Of a stretch of 32,472 nucleotides of DNA, positions 10,267 to 19,900 are shown in pieces; the first letter of the stretch is position 1; each line of letters opens with the position of its first letter. Source of the DNA: Candidatus Martarchaeota archaeon (GTDB taxonomy: Archaea > Micrarchaeota > Micrarchaeia > Micrarchaeales > CABMGC01); contig JAMCSX010000014.1 of assembly GCA_023379055.1 (NCBI GenBank), positions 1 through 32,472 of the forward strand. The letters run 5' to 3'. The notes beneath the pieces were generated by a model. The model searched no databases, was not told where the DNA came from, and saw only the letters and a program-made list of their open reading frames with translations. The position numbers were made by a program, and so were the translations under genes.

Positions 10267-11355
10267 CTATATCAGCAAGCTTGCTATGTTCCCGACTATG
10301 GCCTGATACGCCTCGCACGCTGTCCATGCCTCTGGCTCCTTCCCCTCGCGTATAAGCTGCCTAGTCTCGTTTGCCTCTGCATTATTCCATAATCCAGAGA
10401 GGCGGTATTCGGTGTCCCTTATGTTCCCTATCTTCCTGCCCCACATTATCGAGGGGTATACGTTCCCGTAGCTGTCCAGGAATAATGATACATCAAGACT
10501 TCTTCCTTTCATAGGCGTCTTTCCGGTCTTTATGTAATAATCCAGTTTTCTTAGGAATGCCGACTCTATAAGTGGTATTGTGCCGATCCTGAATCTTCTG
10601 TGGCTTATGAACTCCTCAAGCTCTGAAGACATGATTGCGGTGTCCGGTTTAAGATTCATGCCGCTGTTCTTGTAGTACGCGCCGGATATCTGCCCTGCGT
10701 TGACATGAAAATCGCCGTGAGAGACCCACGGCAGCTCCTTCCTTACCTCGTCAACGGTCTTCATGAGCTGGCCTTCGTTGAATTTTGACATAGTGAATCC
10801 GAATACGAAGAACAGGTTTTTGTAGGTCTGCTGGAGCTCCTTCAGCCTCCTTGCCACCCCCATGCATCTATCGAAGTTGCCGGGTATTCCGCGTATCTTG
10901 TCGTGCAGCTCCCGGTATCCGTCAAGGCTTATGGTTATGGATACCTTTGGAATACCAAGCCCAAGTATCTCCTCTATCCTTCCAACTAGGGTATCCTGAT
11001 TGCACAGGGAGTTCGTTGGCATTGTAAGCACATACAGCCCCTTTGATGTCTCATTGAATGCCCGGACTATGTCTACTATGTCGCTTCTCAGGAATGGCTC
11101 GCCGCCGGTTATCTCTATCCATTTGAAGTTGGTATTCTTTGAGGCAAAGTCCTTTATTTCGCGAAGATCAAGTTCTCCTGTAGGCTTGGTCTGCCATATT
11201 CCGCATGTCAGGCATCTTGACTGGCACATGTAAGTTATGGAGAATGTGAGCTTATATGGTCTCTTGAGGCGCGTTATGTTGCTCCTAAGAGCAGTTATCG
11301 CAAGCCGTGCTAGCTTCGTAGAATCCGTTATTCGGTCCATGTTCAGATATCTCAC
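10267..11355 (-). CDS. Radical SAM protein
   Basis: MCQSRCLTCGIW (CxxxCxxC) and WIEITGGEPFLRSDIV. Confidence 0.92.
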   Translation of the reverse strand: MRYLNMDRITDSTKLARLAITALRSNITRLKRPYKLTFSITYMCQSRCLTCGIWQTKPTGELDLREIKDFASKNTNFKWIEITGGEPFLRSDIVDIVRAFNETSKGLYVLTMPTNSLCNQDTLVGRIEEILGLGIPKVSITISLDGYRELHDKIRGIPGNFDRCMGVARRLKELQQTYKNLFFVFGFTMSKFNEGQLMKTVDEVRKELPWVSHGDFHVNAGQISGAYYKNSGMNLKPDTAIMSSELEEFISHRRFRIGTIPLIESAFLRKLDYYIKTGKTPMKGRSLDVSLFLDSYGNVYPSIMWGRKIGNIRDTEYRLSGLWNNAEANETRQLIREGKEPEAWTACEAYQAIVGNIASLLI

Positions 11356-11413
11356 TATTCAGGTTAATATATATTATCTTATAATATGAATTCAGGAGGA
11401 GGGATTGGTGCAC

Positions 11414-12184
11414 ATGCTACGATTACAGTCCGCAGTCGAGTTCCTTTTCACCTATTCGTGGGCCCTGCTTATAATTGGCATACTGGCAGTATTCATACTC
11501 TTCTTTGTATCCGTCTCAAGGGCAGTTGTACCTACCGGATGCTCATTCACGTCAGGCCTTGGATGTGCAGGCATGTCTATAGGGTCAAATGCATTAGGCA
11601 CCAGGATAAATATTGTTGCAACAAACGGGCAGGATTATACACTCGACAACCCATTTGTAGTAATAGGCACGGCGTACGGCACTGCAAGCGCATTTTGCGC
11701 ACCTACAAATGTTGTTCAGGGCGGGTCTATGCTTTGCACGGTATCGCTCAACAATCAGATAAAGACAGGCACGCATGTATACGGAAATATGAGCATGAGC
11801 ATGTCTACATGCCTGTCGGGGACACCCATAAACTGCCAGAGGTCAGAACAGCTTACATCCATAGGCAACTTCAGCGAATACGTGGGAGGTTATACAGGAG
11901 GCATACCGGTTAGCGTTGCGTTATATGCACCGCAGTCGCAGACGCATGTCGGAACTCCGGTGCGGATAACTGCAAACGTTAGGATGTTCGGACAGAGCGC
12001 GCGTGGACTGGAGGTTATATTCACCTCGAATACAGACTCCGATGTAATCAGCCCCTTTGTGGTAGTTACCGATGCATACGGAAACGCAACTGCATTTCTC
12101 ATGCCCGGGGTCGCAGGCGATGTTGAAATAACTGCAAACGTGATTGACATTACCTCATCGAATACGGTACATGTTGAAACATAG
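11414..12184 (+). CDS. Type IV pilin-like surface protein with class III signal peptide and Ig-like C-terminal domain
   Basis: MLRLQSAVEFLFTYSWALLIIGILAVFILFF (QSAxEF class III signal); C-terminus VSVALYAPQSQTHVGTPVRITANV...VVVTDAYGNATAFLMPGVAGDVEITANV resembles Big_1-type Ig folds; start placed at ATG 11414. Confidence 0.75.
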   Translation: MLRLQSAVEFLFTYSWALLIIGILAVFILFFVSVSRAVVPTGCSFTSGLGCAGMSIGSNALGTRINIVATNGQDYTLDNPFVVIGTAYGTASAFCAPTNVVQGGSMLCTVSLNNQIKTGTHVYGNMSMSMSTCLSGTPINCQRSEQLTSIGNFSEYVGGYTGGIPVSVALYAPQSQTHVGTPVRITANVRMFGQSARGLEVIFTSNTDSDVISPFVVVTDAYGNATAFLMPGVAGDVEITANVIDITSSNTVHVET

Positions 12185-12250
12185 GGCACCAAAGCTAGTT
12201 GGACCACGCCTCTTTGATGCGTACCAGAATAACAATGTTCCTTACTAATT

Positions 12251-13654
12251 TTGCTCAAAGACAATATGTATTTATATGAGGAAGCCTGTAATTATATGCA
12301 AGATAATATGATTAAGTTGGCATTATCCAGAATGTCAAATTTTAGGTCGGTGCAAAGGAGTGGCGGACCGCAACAGCAGGAGGATTTAGGGCGCAGTCAG
12401 ATACAGATAACTGAGATTCTCGAGGCTGAATTTAAGGCGCTTGGCACTGACACGAAAGTGCAGAGGGACATGACGGAGAGATATGAGGAGTATGTAACCG
12501 GAATGATGAATGCAGTATCTATTGGGCTAGGTTTTGGCGAAGCTGCAACTGCAGACAAAAAAAGGCTTGCAGAGGCAGTGAGAAATGCTGATGAAAGGGA
12601 ATTATTCGAGTATATTTCAGCAGTATTCCAGTATCAGTTTAAGGCCATATATAAACAGTCCGTATTATTGGCAGACTCAGTAGAATCCGGGAAGTTCAAT
12701 TGCTACTCTTCATCTGTGCTTTTTGCTGATGTTCTTGTAAGATTGGGCAAAGAGATGAATATTGTTATTGTGCCCCAACATGTGCTTCTTTTAGGAAATG
12801 ATTATGCGTTTGAGACTACAGCACCCTATGCAGGAAATCCCGTACTGACCAAGGAACAGTTGGAAGATAGATACAGATATACGCATGTTGGAGGGTGTTC
12901 TTTATTGCTTGCAGTTGCATATGATTGGTGTGGACATGTTTATGCAAAAATAGGCCATATTGAAGATGCACTTAATGCCAACAATGCAGCGCTGAGGATT
13001 GATCCTGAATTCAAAGAGGCATGGTTTAATAAAGGGATTTCGCTTGCAAGATTGGGAAGGTACAAGAAGGCGATAGCTGCATATGACAATGCGCTGAGGA
13101 TTGATCCGGAATTCGGAGAGGCATGGGGTAACAAAGGATCGCTGTATTTAAGATTAGGAAAGTACAAAAAAGCGATTGATGCTCTCGACAATGCGCTGGG
13201 AGTTGATCCGGAATTCAAAGAGGCATGGTTTAATAAAGGGATTCTGCGTGCAAAGTTAAATAGACATAGCGGGGCAATTGCGGCATATAACAGGGCACTG
13301 AGGATTGATCCTGAATTCAAAGAGGCATGGTTTAATAAAGGGATTTCGCTTGCAAGGTTAGGAAGATACGAAAAGGCGATAGCTGCATATGACGAGGCGC
13401 TGAGGATTGATCCGGAATTCAGAGGGGCATGGTTTAATAAAGGGATTTCGCTTGCAAAGTTAGGAAGATACGAAAAGGCGATAGCTGCATATGACGAGGC
13501 GCTGCAGATTGATCCGGAATTCAGGAAGGCATGGAGTAATAAAGGACTTGCACTTGAGAAATTGGGAAAATACGAAGAAGCCCAGGAATGCTTCAGGGAA
13601 CATTATCAGTTAGAGATCGAGGAAATGAAATTGAGAAGCGTGATGAGACACTGA
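12251..13654 (+). CDS. Transglutaminase-like domain plus seven-TPR protein
   Basis: GKFNCYSSSVLFADVLVRLG...VPQHVLLLGNDYAFETTA (candidate C-H-D/E), followed by TPRs (RIDPEFKEAWFNKGISLARLGRYKKAIAAYDNAL). Confidence 0.75.
   Translation: MLKDNMYLYEEACNYMQDNMIKLALSRMSNFRSVQRSGGPQQQEDLGRSQIQITEILEAEFKALGTDTKVQRDMTERYEEYVTGMMNAVSIGLGFGEAATADKKRLAEAVRNADERELFEYISAVFQYQFKAIYKQSVLLADSVESGKFNCYSSSVLFADVLVRLGKEMNIVIVPQHVLLLGNDYAFETTAPYAGNPVLTKEQLEDRYRYTHVGGCSLLLAVAYDWCGHVYAKIGHIEDALNANNAALRIDPEFKEAWFNKGISLARLGRYKKAIAAYDNALRIDPEFGEAWGNKGSLYLRLGKYKKAIDALDNALGVDPEFKEAWFNKGILRAKLNRHSGAIAAYNRALRIDPEFKEAWFNKGISLARLGRYEKAIAAYDEALRIDPEFRGAWFNKGISLAKLGRYEKAIAAYDEALQIDPEFRKAWSNKGLALEKLGKYEEAQECFREHYQLEIEEMKLRSVMRH
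12989..13600 (+). repeat. 102-bp tandem coding repeat (TPR units)
   Basis: GC(G/A)CTG...ATTGATCC(T/G)GAATTC recurs at 12989, 13091, 13193, 13295, 13397 and 13499, exactly 102 bp apart. Confidence 0.92.
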
Positions 13655-13722
13655 GCGATATAGGATATGAAAGGTCGTTGAATTATCCATTTTTTATGAA
13701 ATACGGATAAGGGAATCCGTTC

Positions 13723-14643
13723 TCATTTTAGCGCAGCGACAGATGCGGATATCTTCTCTGCCGAACCTGAAAGCTCCTTCTTCTCGTTTTCGGTAAGCTC
13801 CAGTTCCACTATCTCCTTCACGCCTCCCTTTCCGAGCCTTGCAGGAAGGCCTATGAAAAGCCCGTTAAGTCCGTACTCGCCTTCTGCAAATACCGAACAC
13901 GGAATCACCTCATTTTTGTCATTCAAAATAGAGTCCACCATGCTTACCACAGCAGAGGCAGGTGCATAGTATGCGCTTGACCCCTCCAGCTTTATTATCT
14001 CTGCACCAGCATCCCTTGTCCTTGTAACTATCTCAGACAGCCGCTGCGCAGTTATTAGCTCTGAAACCGGCTTGCCACCTACTGAAGTTGCTGACAGAAG
14101 CGGAACCATAGAGTCGCCATGGCTTCCAAGCACCATCGCATTTACTTCCTTTACCCCTACTTTAAGCTCATCGGAAATGAATGACCTGAACCTTGAGGAA
14201 TCAAGTGCGCCAGCCATTCCCATCACCCTCCTTTTGTCGAATCCCGTCACCTTCTTTGCAAGGTACACCATTGCATCGAGGGGATTTGAGACCACCAGGA
14301 CTATGCTGTCAGGCGCATTCTTCTTTATTTCGTTCGCTATTTCCGAGACTATGTCTGCATTTACTTTCAGCAGATCGTCCCTTGACATGCCCTCCCTTCT
14401 CTGCGCACCTGCAGTAACCACAATTATATCGCTTCCTGATATCGCACCGTAGTCTCCAGTGCCGGTGACACGAACACTCATGCACTCTACAGGCATGCTC
14501 TCGGCAATATCCAGCGCAACGCCCTTTGCTATGCCCTCAGTCCTGTTCACTATCACTACGTCAGCAAGGCCCTTAAGCGCTATTAGGTGCGCGGTTGTTG
14601 AGCCTACCTTCCCTGCCCCGATTACGGATATCTTTCTTCCCAT
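13723..14643 (-). CDS. mdh: Malate dehydrogenase (LDH/MDH family)
   Basis: ISVIGAGKVGSTTAHLIALKGLADVVIVN, VSNPLDAMVYLAKKVTGF, LGSHGDSMVPL. Confidence 0.88.
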   Translation of the reverse strand: MGRKISVIGAGKVGSTTAHLIALKGLADVVIVNRTEGIAKGVALDIAESMPVECMSVRVTGTGDYGAISGSDIIVVTAGAQRREGMSRDDLLKVNADIVSEIANEIKKNAPDSIVLVVSNPLDAMVYLAKKVTGFDKRRVMGMAGALDSSRFRSFISDELKVGVKEVNAMVLGSHGDSMVPLLSATSVGGKPVSELITAQRLSEIVTRTRDAGAEIIKLEGSSAYYAPASAVVSMVDSILNDKNEVIPCSVFAEGEYGLNGLFIGLPARLGKGGVKEIVELELTENEKKELSGSAEKISASVAALK

Positions 14644-14726
14644 TCCAATCCCTGATTGTATATTGAACGAAAATCTTATTAGCAGTATGCTTAAATTTTT
14701 TGTCTTTGAATATTATTTGTAATTGG

Positions 14727-15884
14727 ATGTCAGATATTGAAACACCGCAGATAAGCAGGGGCCTTGAAGGCATATACATAGCAGAAAGCAGGATATGCAA
14801 GGTCAACGGGGCTGAAGGCAGGCTTTACTACCGCGGATACCCGATAGAGGCGCTCGTGAAGAATTCTTCGTTCGAGGAGACCACATTCCTCCTCCTGAAT
14901 GGCAAGCTTCCCACAAGGGCAGAGCTCGATGACATTACCAGACAGCTTGCGGATGCGCGTGACCTGCCCCAGGGGGTTGTAAGGATAATCTCTGAGATGT
15001 CAGGCAAGGCGGAATCCATGGACATACTTAGGACTGCAACATCGGCGCTCTCTGCTTATGATGCCGAGACCGCGGACATGTCGCCTGCAGCAAACTTCAG
15101 GAAGAGCATAAGGATAATCTCGAGGATGTCAAGCATAGTCGCGACCATAGGGAGGATGCGAGCCGGGGGAAGCTACATCAATCCGGACAAGGCCCTTGGC
15201 CATGTGGAAAATTTCATGCTGATGCTAAACGGAAAGGCGCCGGACAAGCAGGCGCTGGATATAATGAAGGATATGTTCGTGATCCACGCGGAGCACAGCT
15301 CAAACGCATCGACATTTGGCACGATGGTGGCAGGATCAACGCTGTCTGACATATATTCCGCGATCACGGCGGGCATATCTGTGCTGAAGGGTCCGCTGCA
15401 TGGTGGTGCCGACGAAGCTGCACTCAAGATGATGAAGCAGATAGGCGACCCGAGCAATACCGAATCGTACATAGAGAGCGCTCTTGCAGGAAAGCAGAGG
15501 ATAATGGGATTCGGGCACAGGGTATACAAGGCATACGACCCAAGGGCAAAGGTTCTGAAGGAGTATCTCCTGTCGCTTCAGGAGCATTCGTCTGAGGAAG
15601 TAAGGAGGTACACCGCAATAGCACTGCGTGCAGAGAAGATGATGATAGAGAAGCTTAGCGCATCGCACGGCATATGGCCCAACGTGGACTTTTTTGCAGG
15701 CCCGGTTTACGTGGCTGCAGGCATACCTGTAAACCTATTTACTCCAATATTCGCAGCGAGCAGATCTGCGGGGTGGTGTGCGCACATGCTCGAATACTGG
15801 AAGGACAACAGGCTATTCAGGCCGCTTGAAAAGTACACCGGCCAGATTGACCTTGAATACGTGCCCATAGAGAAAAGGCAGTAG
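14727..15884 (+). CDS. gltA: Citrate synthase
   Basis: GRLYYRGYPIEALV, HAEHSSNASTFG, LKGPLHGGADEAALKMM, IMGFGHRVYKAYDPRA; likely start MSDIETPQISRG; ends with TAG. Confidence 0.93.
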   Translation: MSDIETPQISRGLEGIYIAESRICKVNGAEGRLYYRGYPIEALVKNSSFEETTFLLLNGKLPTRAELDDITRQLADARDLPQGVVRIISEMSGKAESMDILRTATSALSAYDAETADMSPAANFRKSIRIISRMSSIVATIGRMRAGGSYINPDKALGHVENFMLMLNGKAPDKQALDIMKDMFVIHAEHSSNASTFGTMVAGSTLSDIYSAITAGISVLKGPLHGGADEAALKMMKQIGDPSNTESYIESALAGKQRIMGFGHRVYKAYDPRAKVLKEYLLSLQEHSSEEVRRYTAIALRAEKMMIEKLSASHGIWPNVDFFAGPVYVAAGIPVNLFTPIFAASRSAGWCAHMLEYWKDNRLFRPLEKYTGQIDLEYVPIEKRQ

Positions 15885-16002
15885 AGTCCCTTGTTGTCCT
15901 CGAAGCGCAAACAAAAAGAGGTATTTTTTAGGAACTCGGAGAGGAGAATGATGCGCCCGCCTGTTTTATATTGGTAAATAGATAAAGACAGTTTGTGATT
16001 TT

Positions 16003-16830
16003 ATGGCAATACGCTCTATGATAAACGATTCGCCCCGCAAACCCATCATTTCGATGGTAGAACTTGGAAAGGTAAATACCATAGTAATAAAAATAGGAAC
16101 TAGCAGCCTGCTTGCTGAGGAGGATTCTTCTCTTGACCTTGAAAATCTGAGAATGCATGTTCGGGATATTGCAGGCCTGTGGAAGCGTGGGAAGAAGATT
16201 GTGATAGTCACATCTGGCGCTGCAGGGCTTGGGAGGATGGGAAAAGGCGGTGACATAAGCACCGCAACAATGCGCGGGCAACCTGACTTAATGGGAGAAT
16301 ATAAAAAGCTCTTTGAAGAGCATGGAATACTGAGAGGTCAGATGCTTCTAAGCAAGGATGATTTTAGCTTCTGGAGAAGAGCTAAAGCTGCCAGGATAGT
16401 GGATAGGATTAATACTTCTTTCACCGAGAACACGATAACAATTATCAATGAAAACGATGCAACAGCACATAAAAAGAAGACATTTGGAGATAATGATACG
16501 CTTGCAGCCATAGTAGCTAAGGCATTGAAAGCTGATATGGCTGTTTTCCTTTCAAGGAACGACCAGAATACAGTTGGAAGGGGAGGAAAACAGGCAAAAA
16601 GAAAAGCAATAAAGAAGCTGTTCAAGAAGGGAATATTGACACCTGTTGTTGACGGAAAACAGAATAATGTGATAGGCGGACTTTTTTATTCAGATGGCAG
16701 TATGCTTAAGCAGTCGCTTAGAGATAGTGAACTTATAAGGAAAAGCGGTTGGATGAGTAAGCATGCAGAAACATTAAAAGCTGCTGTGAGGGTCAATAAC
16801 ACAGTAGTTCGTCGGGTCCGGAAATTTTAA
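16003..16830 (+). CDS. Amino-acid kinase family, glutamate 5-kinase-like
   Basis: TIVIKIGTSSLLAEE, IVIVTSGAAGLGRMGKG, TIINENDATAHKKKTFGDNDTLAAIVA. Confidence 0.75.
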   Translation: MAIRSMINDSPRKPIISMVELGKVNTIVIKIGTSSLLAEEDSSLDLENLRMHVRDIAGLWKRGKKIVIVTSGAAGLGRMGKGGDISTATMRGQPDLMGEYKKLFEEHGILRGQMLLSKDDFSFWRRAKAARIVDRINTSFTENTITIINENDATAHKKKTFGDNDTLAAIVAKALKADMAVFLSRNDQNTVGRGGKQAKRKAIKKLFKKGILTPVVDGKQNNVIGGLFYSDGSMLKQSLRDSELIRKSGWMSKHAETLKAAVRVNNTVVRRVRKF

Positions 16831-16857
16831 AGGATAAGAATAGGTTTTACCGTATTT

Positions 16858-16887
16858 TTGCCTGTGTGCCTCTTGCCTGTGTGCCTC
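16858..16887 (+). repeat. Perfect 15-bp tandem duplication TTGCCTGTGTGCCTC x2
   Basis: Direct reading of two abutting identical units upstream of the aconitase gene. Confidence 0.9.
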
Positions 16888-16962
16888 CGATAGTACAGTA
16901 TATTACTTTTGTAAAAATCAGTGTGAAGCAGCTATTTAAACTTAAAATTGGATAATATCCCC

Positions 16963-19900
16963 ATGGGTATGGATCATTCTGAATTAAGGTCTTCACTTCT
17001 GTCGAAATTCACAACTACAGACGGGAAAGAGGTGCAATATTACTCCCTGCCCAGACTTGGGGCATTGGGATATGATATATCTAAACTTCCGTTCTCGGTA
17101 AGGATAGTGCTCGAATCGCTTGCAAGGAATCTGGACGGGAAGGAAGTGAAGATGGAGGACGTGGAGAGATTGGTGCAATGGAATGCGAAGAATCCCGGCG
17201 ATACGGATATACCTTTCAAGGTCTCGCGCGTCCTGATGCAGGACTTCACAGGGGTACCTGCGGTCGTGGACATGGCAGCGATAAGGCAGTATGCAGCGGA
17301 TAACGGGAAGTCTGCAGAATCAATACAGCCGCTTATACCGGTGGACCTCATAATAGACCATTCGGTGCAAGTGGATTCCTTCAACAATGCGCATGCACTT
17401 GAGGTAAACCAGGAAAAGGAGATGGAGAGAAATAGGGAAAGGTATGCGCTGCTTAAATGGGCAAGCGAATCTTTTGAAAAATTCCGGATCTTTCCCCCGT
17501 CAGCAGGAATCTGCCACCAGATAAATCTTGAGTATCTTGCAACATGCGTAACCATTTCTGAAGACAATATTGCATATCCTGACACGCTTGTTGGAACAGA
17601 CTCGCATACCACTATGATAAATGGTCTCGGGATCGTAGGATTTGGGGTAGGGGGCATAGAAGCAGAGGCTGCGCTTCTGGGCCAGGCAGTCGCGCTTACC
17701 ACCCCGAAGGTCCTGGGTGTCAGGCTTACTGGCAAGCTTTCTGAAGGGGTGACCGCAACGGACTTTGCACTTACACTTACCAAGACACTTAGGGAGAAGG
17801 GGGTAGTAAACATGTTCGTTGAATTCTTTGGTGACGGACTAAAAAATCTTACTCTTCCGGAACGAGCAACACTATCCAATATGTGCCCGGAATACGGAGC
17901 AACAATAGCCATATTCCCTGTTGATGAGGAGACGCTGAGATACATGGAGATTACTGGACGCAGGAAGCAGCAGGTCGATCTTGTCAGGCAGTATTACAGC
18001 GCACAGAATATGCTCGGGATGGATTACAGCAAGGTGGAATACAGCGATGTGATTGATGTTGATCTATCGAACATAGTGCCTTGCGTATCCGGACCCAGCC
18101 AGCCAAAGCAGGAGATTCCGCTTGAGAGGGTGAAGGACAACTTCATGGACACGTTCATGAAGTCCAATGGGAAGGATCTCAAGGCTGAGGAGAGGATAAG
18201 CAGCAAGGATTACTCAAGATGGGCATCTGAGAGCATGTCAGCGGACAACGGATCGATAAAGAAGACGCTTGTGCACAAGGGCATCAAGTCTGTGCGCCTT
18301 AAGTACGATGACGGATATGAAACTGACCTGAGTGACGGCGATGTAGTCATATCTTCCATAACGAGCTGCACAAACACAAGCAATCCTTCGGTGATGATTG
18401 GCGCAGGGATACTTGCAAAGAAGGCGCTTGAACACGGATTGCACGTCAATACCCGAAAGGTAAAGACAAGCCTGGGGCCTGGATCCAGGGTGGTTATGAG
18501 ATACATGGAGAAGGCAGGACTGGTGGAGCCGCTTGCAAGGCTTGGCTACGGGCTTGTAGGGTACGGGTGCATAACATGCATATCCAAAGGTACCCCGATT
18601 TTACTGAAAAATGGAACAACACGCAAGATTGAAAGCCTTCCACAGAATGGAGGAGCAAGGCTCTTCGGACCAACCACAAAAGGCATGCTTGGTACGGCAA
18701 GGCAGTCCACACTTATTGAAAGAGGACTGCGTGACTGCGTCAGGCTTATACTGCAGGATGGCAGGTCGCTTGTGTGCACTCCTGATCACATGATCTTATG
18801 TCAGGATAACCGCTGGATCAGAGCAGACGAGCTTGCTGTGGGCAAGGATCGAATAATAACTGGACTGGAAGGACCTCTTGACGAACAGTGCAGTAACGAA
18901 AAGCATTATACCTTGCAAGCTGGCGAACTTATACTCAAAATGGACACCCAAATTGAAAGAGATCGTATGCTGGCTTTTGCGCGGCTGCTTGGATATCTCC
19001 TTGGAGACGGATCGATTAGTGCTGGACAGAGCAGAATAAGCGCAGGCCAAGCCGTAGACCGCGAGATGATGCTCGATGACATAGAGTTGCTGACGGGCAA
19101 ACGGCCTGCCGCCAATCGCTATGATGAGAGGAGATGGTCGGTTGTGTTGCCTAGAAAGCTCACAAAGGCTTTTGTTTCTTTGCCAGGTATATTGACTGGA
19201 AGACGCATTAGGCAGGTGTCATCACTGCCGGAATTCGTACTTAAAATGAATTGCCCGAAATCCGTTGTGCGTGAATTCTTGGGAGGGATGTTCGGAGCAG
19301 ACGGGCACGCACCACTCCTGCATAGATTTGGAAGGCGCAATGAAGATATGGTCCTCGAACACCCTGCATATTCCTTCAGTGCTAGTCCAGAGCATTTGGA
19401 ACGCTCAATGGAGATGATACATGAGGTGGTGCGTTTGCTGTCCAGTTGTGGCGTCAAAACGGAGGGGGCAAGGATATACACTTATAAGACAAGACAGAGC
19501 AAATCTTCCTATGCGCTATCACGCAATGGGATCACTAGAATTGAGGTACGCCTGCATCTTCCAGATGGATTATCTTTTGTAGAGTGTTTGGGTTTCCGTT
19601 ATTGCGTAAACAAGATGCTAAGAGCCAGCGCCGCTGCAGTGTATTGGCGAACTGTAAAGGGAATAAATGAACAGCGGCTTCAGATGGCAGAACAGATAGC
19701 AGAGTTGCATAGCAGAGAGCCTAAGCTATCCTTCTCACAGGCACGTCAGAATATAGCTATGGCAACGCTAAACAGTGTGAAGGGTAATGCTCAACTTCAA
19801 GTAGTTTCACCGCATTATGCACTCCTTGAAGGATACGACCGGTTTTCACGACTTCCAAAACAAGGTGGGCGTAAGTTCCGCCCACTTCACAGGAAAAAAT

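Noticed and set aside
12989-13600. Tandem repeats as a CRISPR array
   Set aside because: Period is exactly 102 bp with no variable spacers, and it encodes 34-aa TPR units
17040-17945. 301-aa minus-strand ORF opposite aconitase, plus other long antisense ORFs (4001-4381, 21622-22101, 30896-31369)
   Set aside because: Antisense to strongly conserved genes; Ser/Pro-rich composition typical of shadow frames
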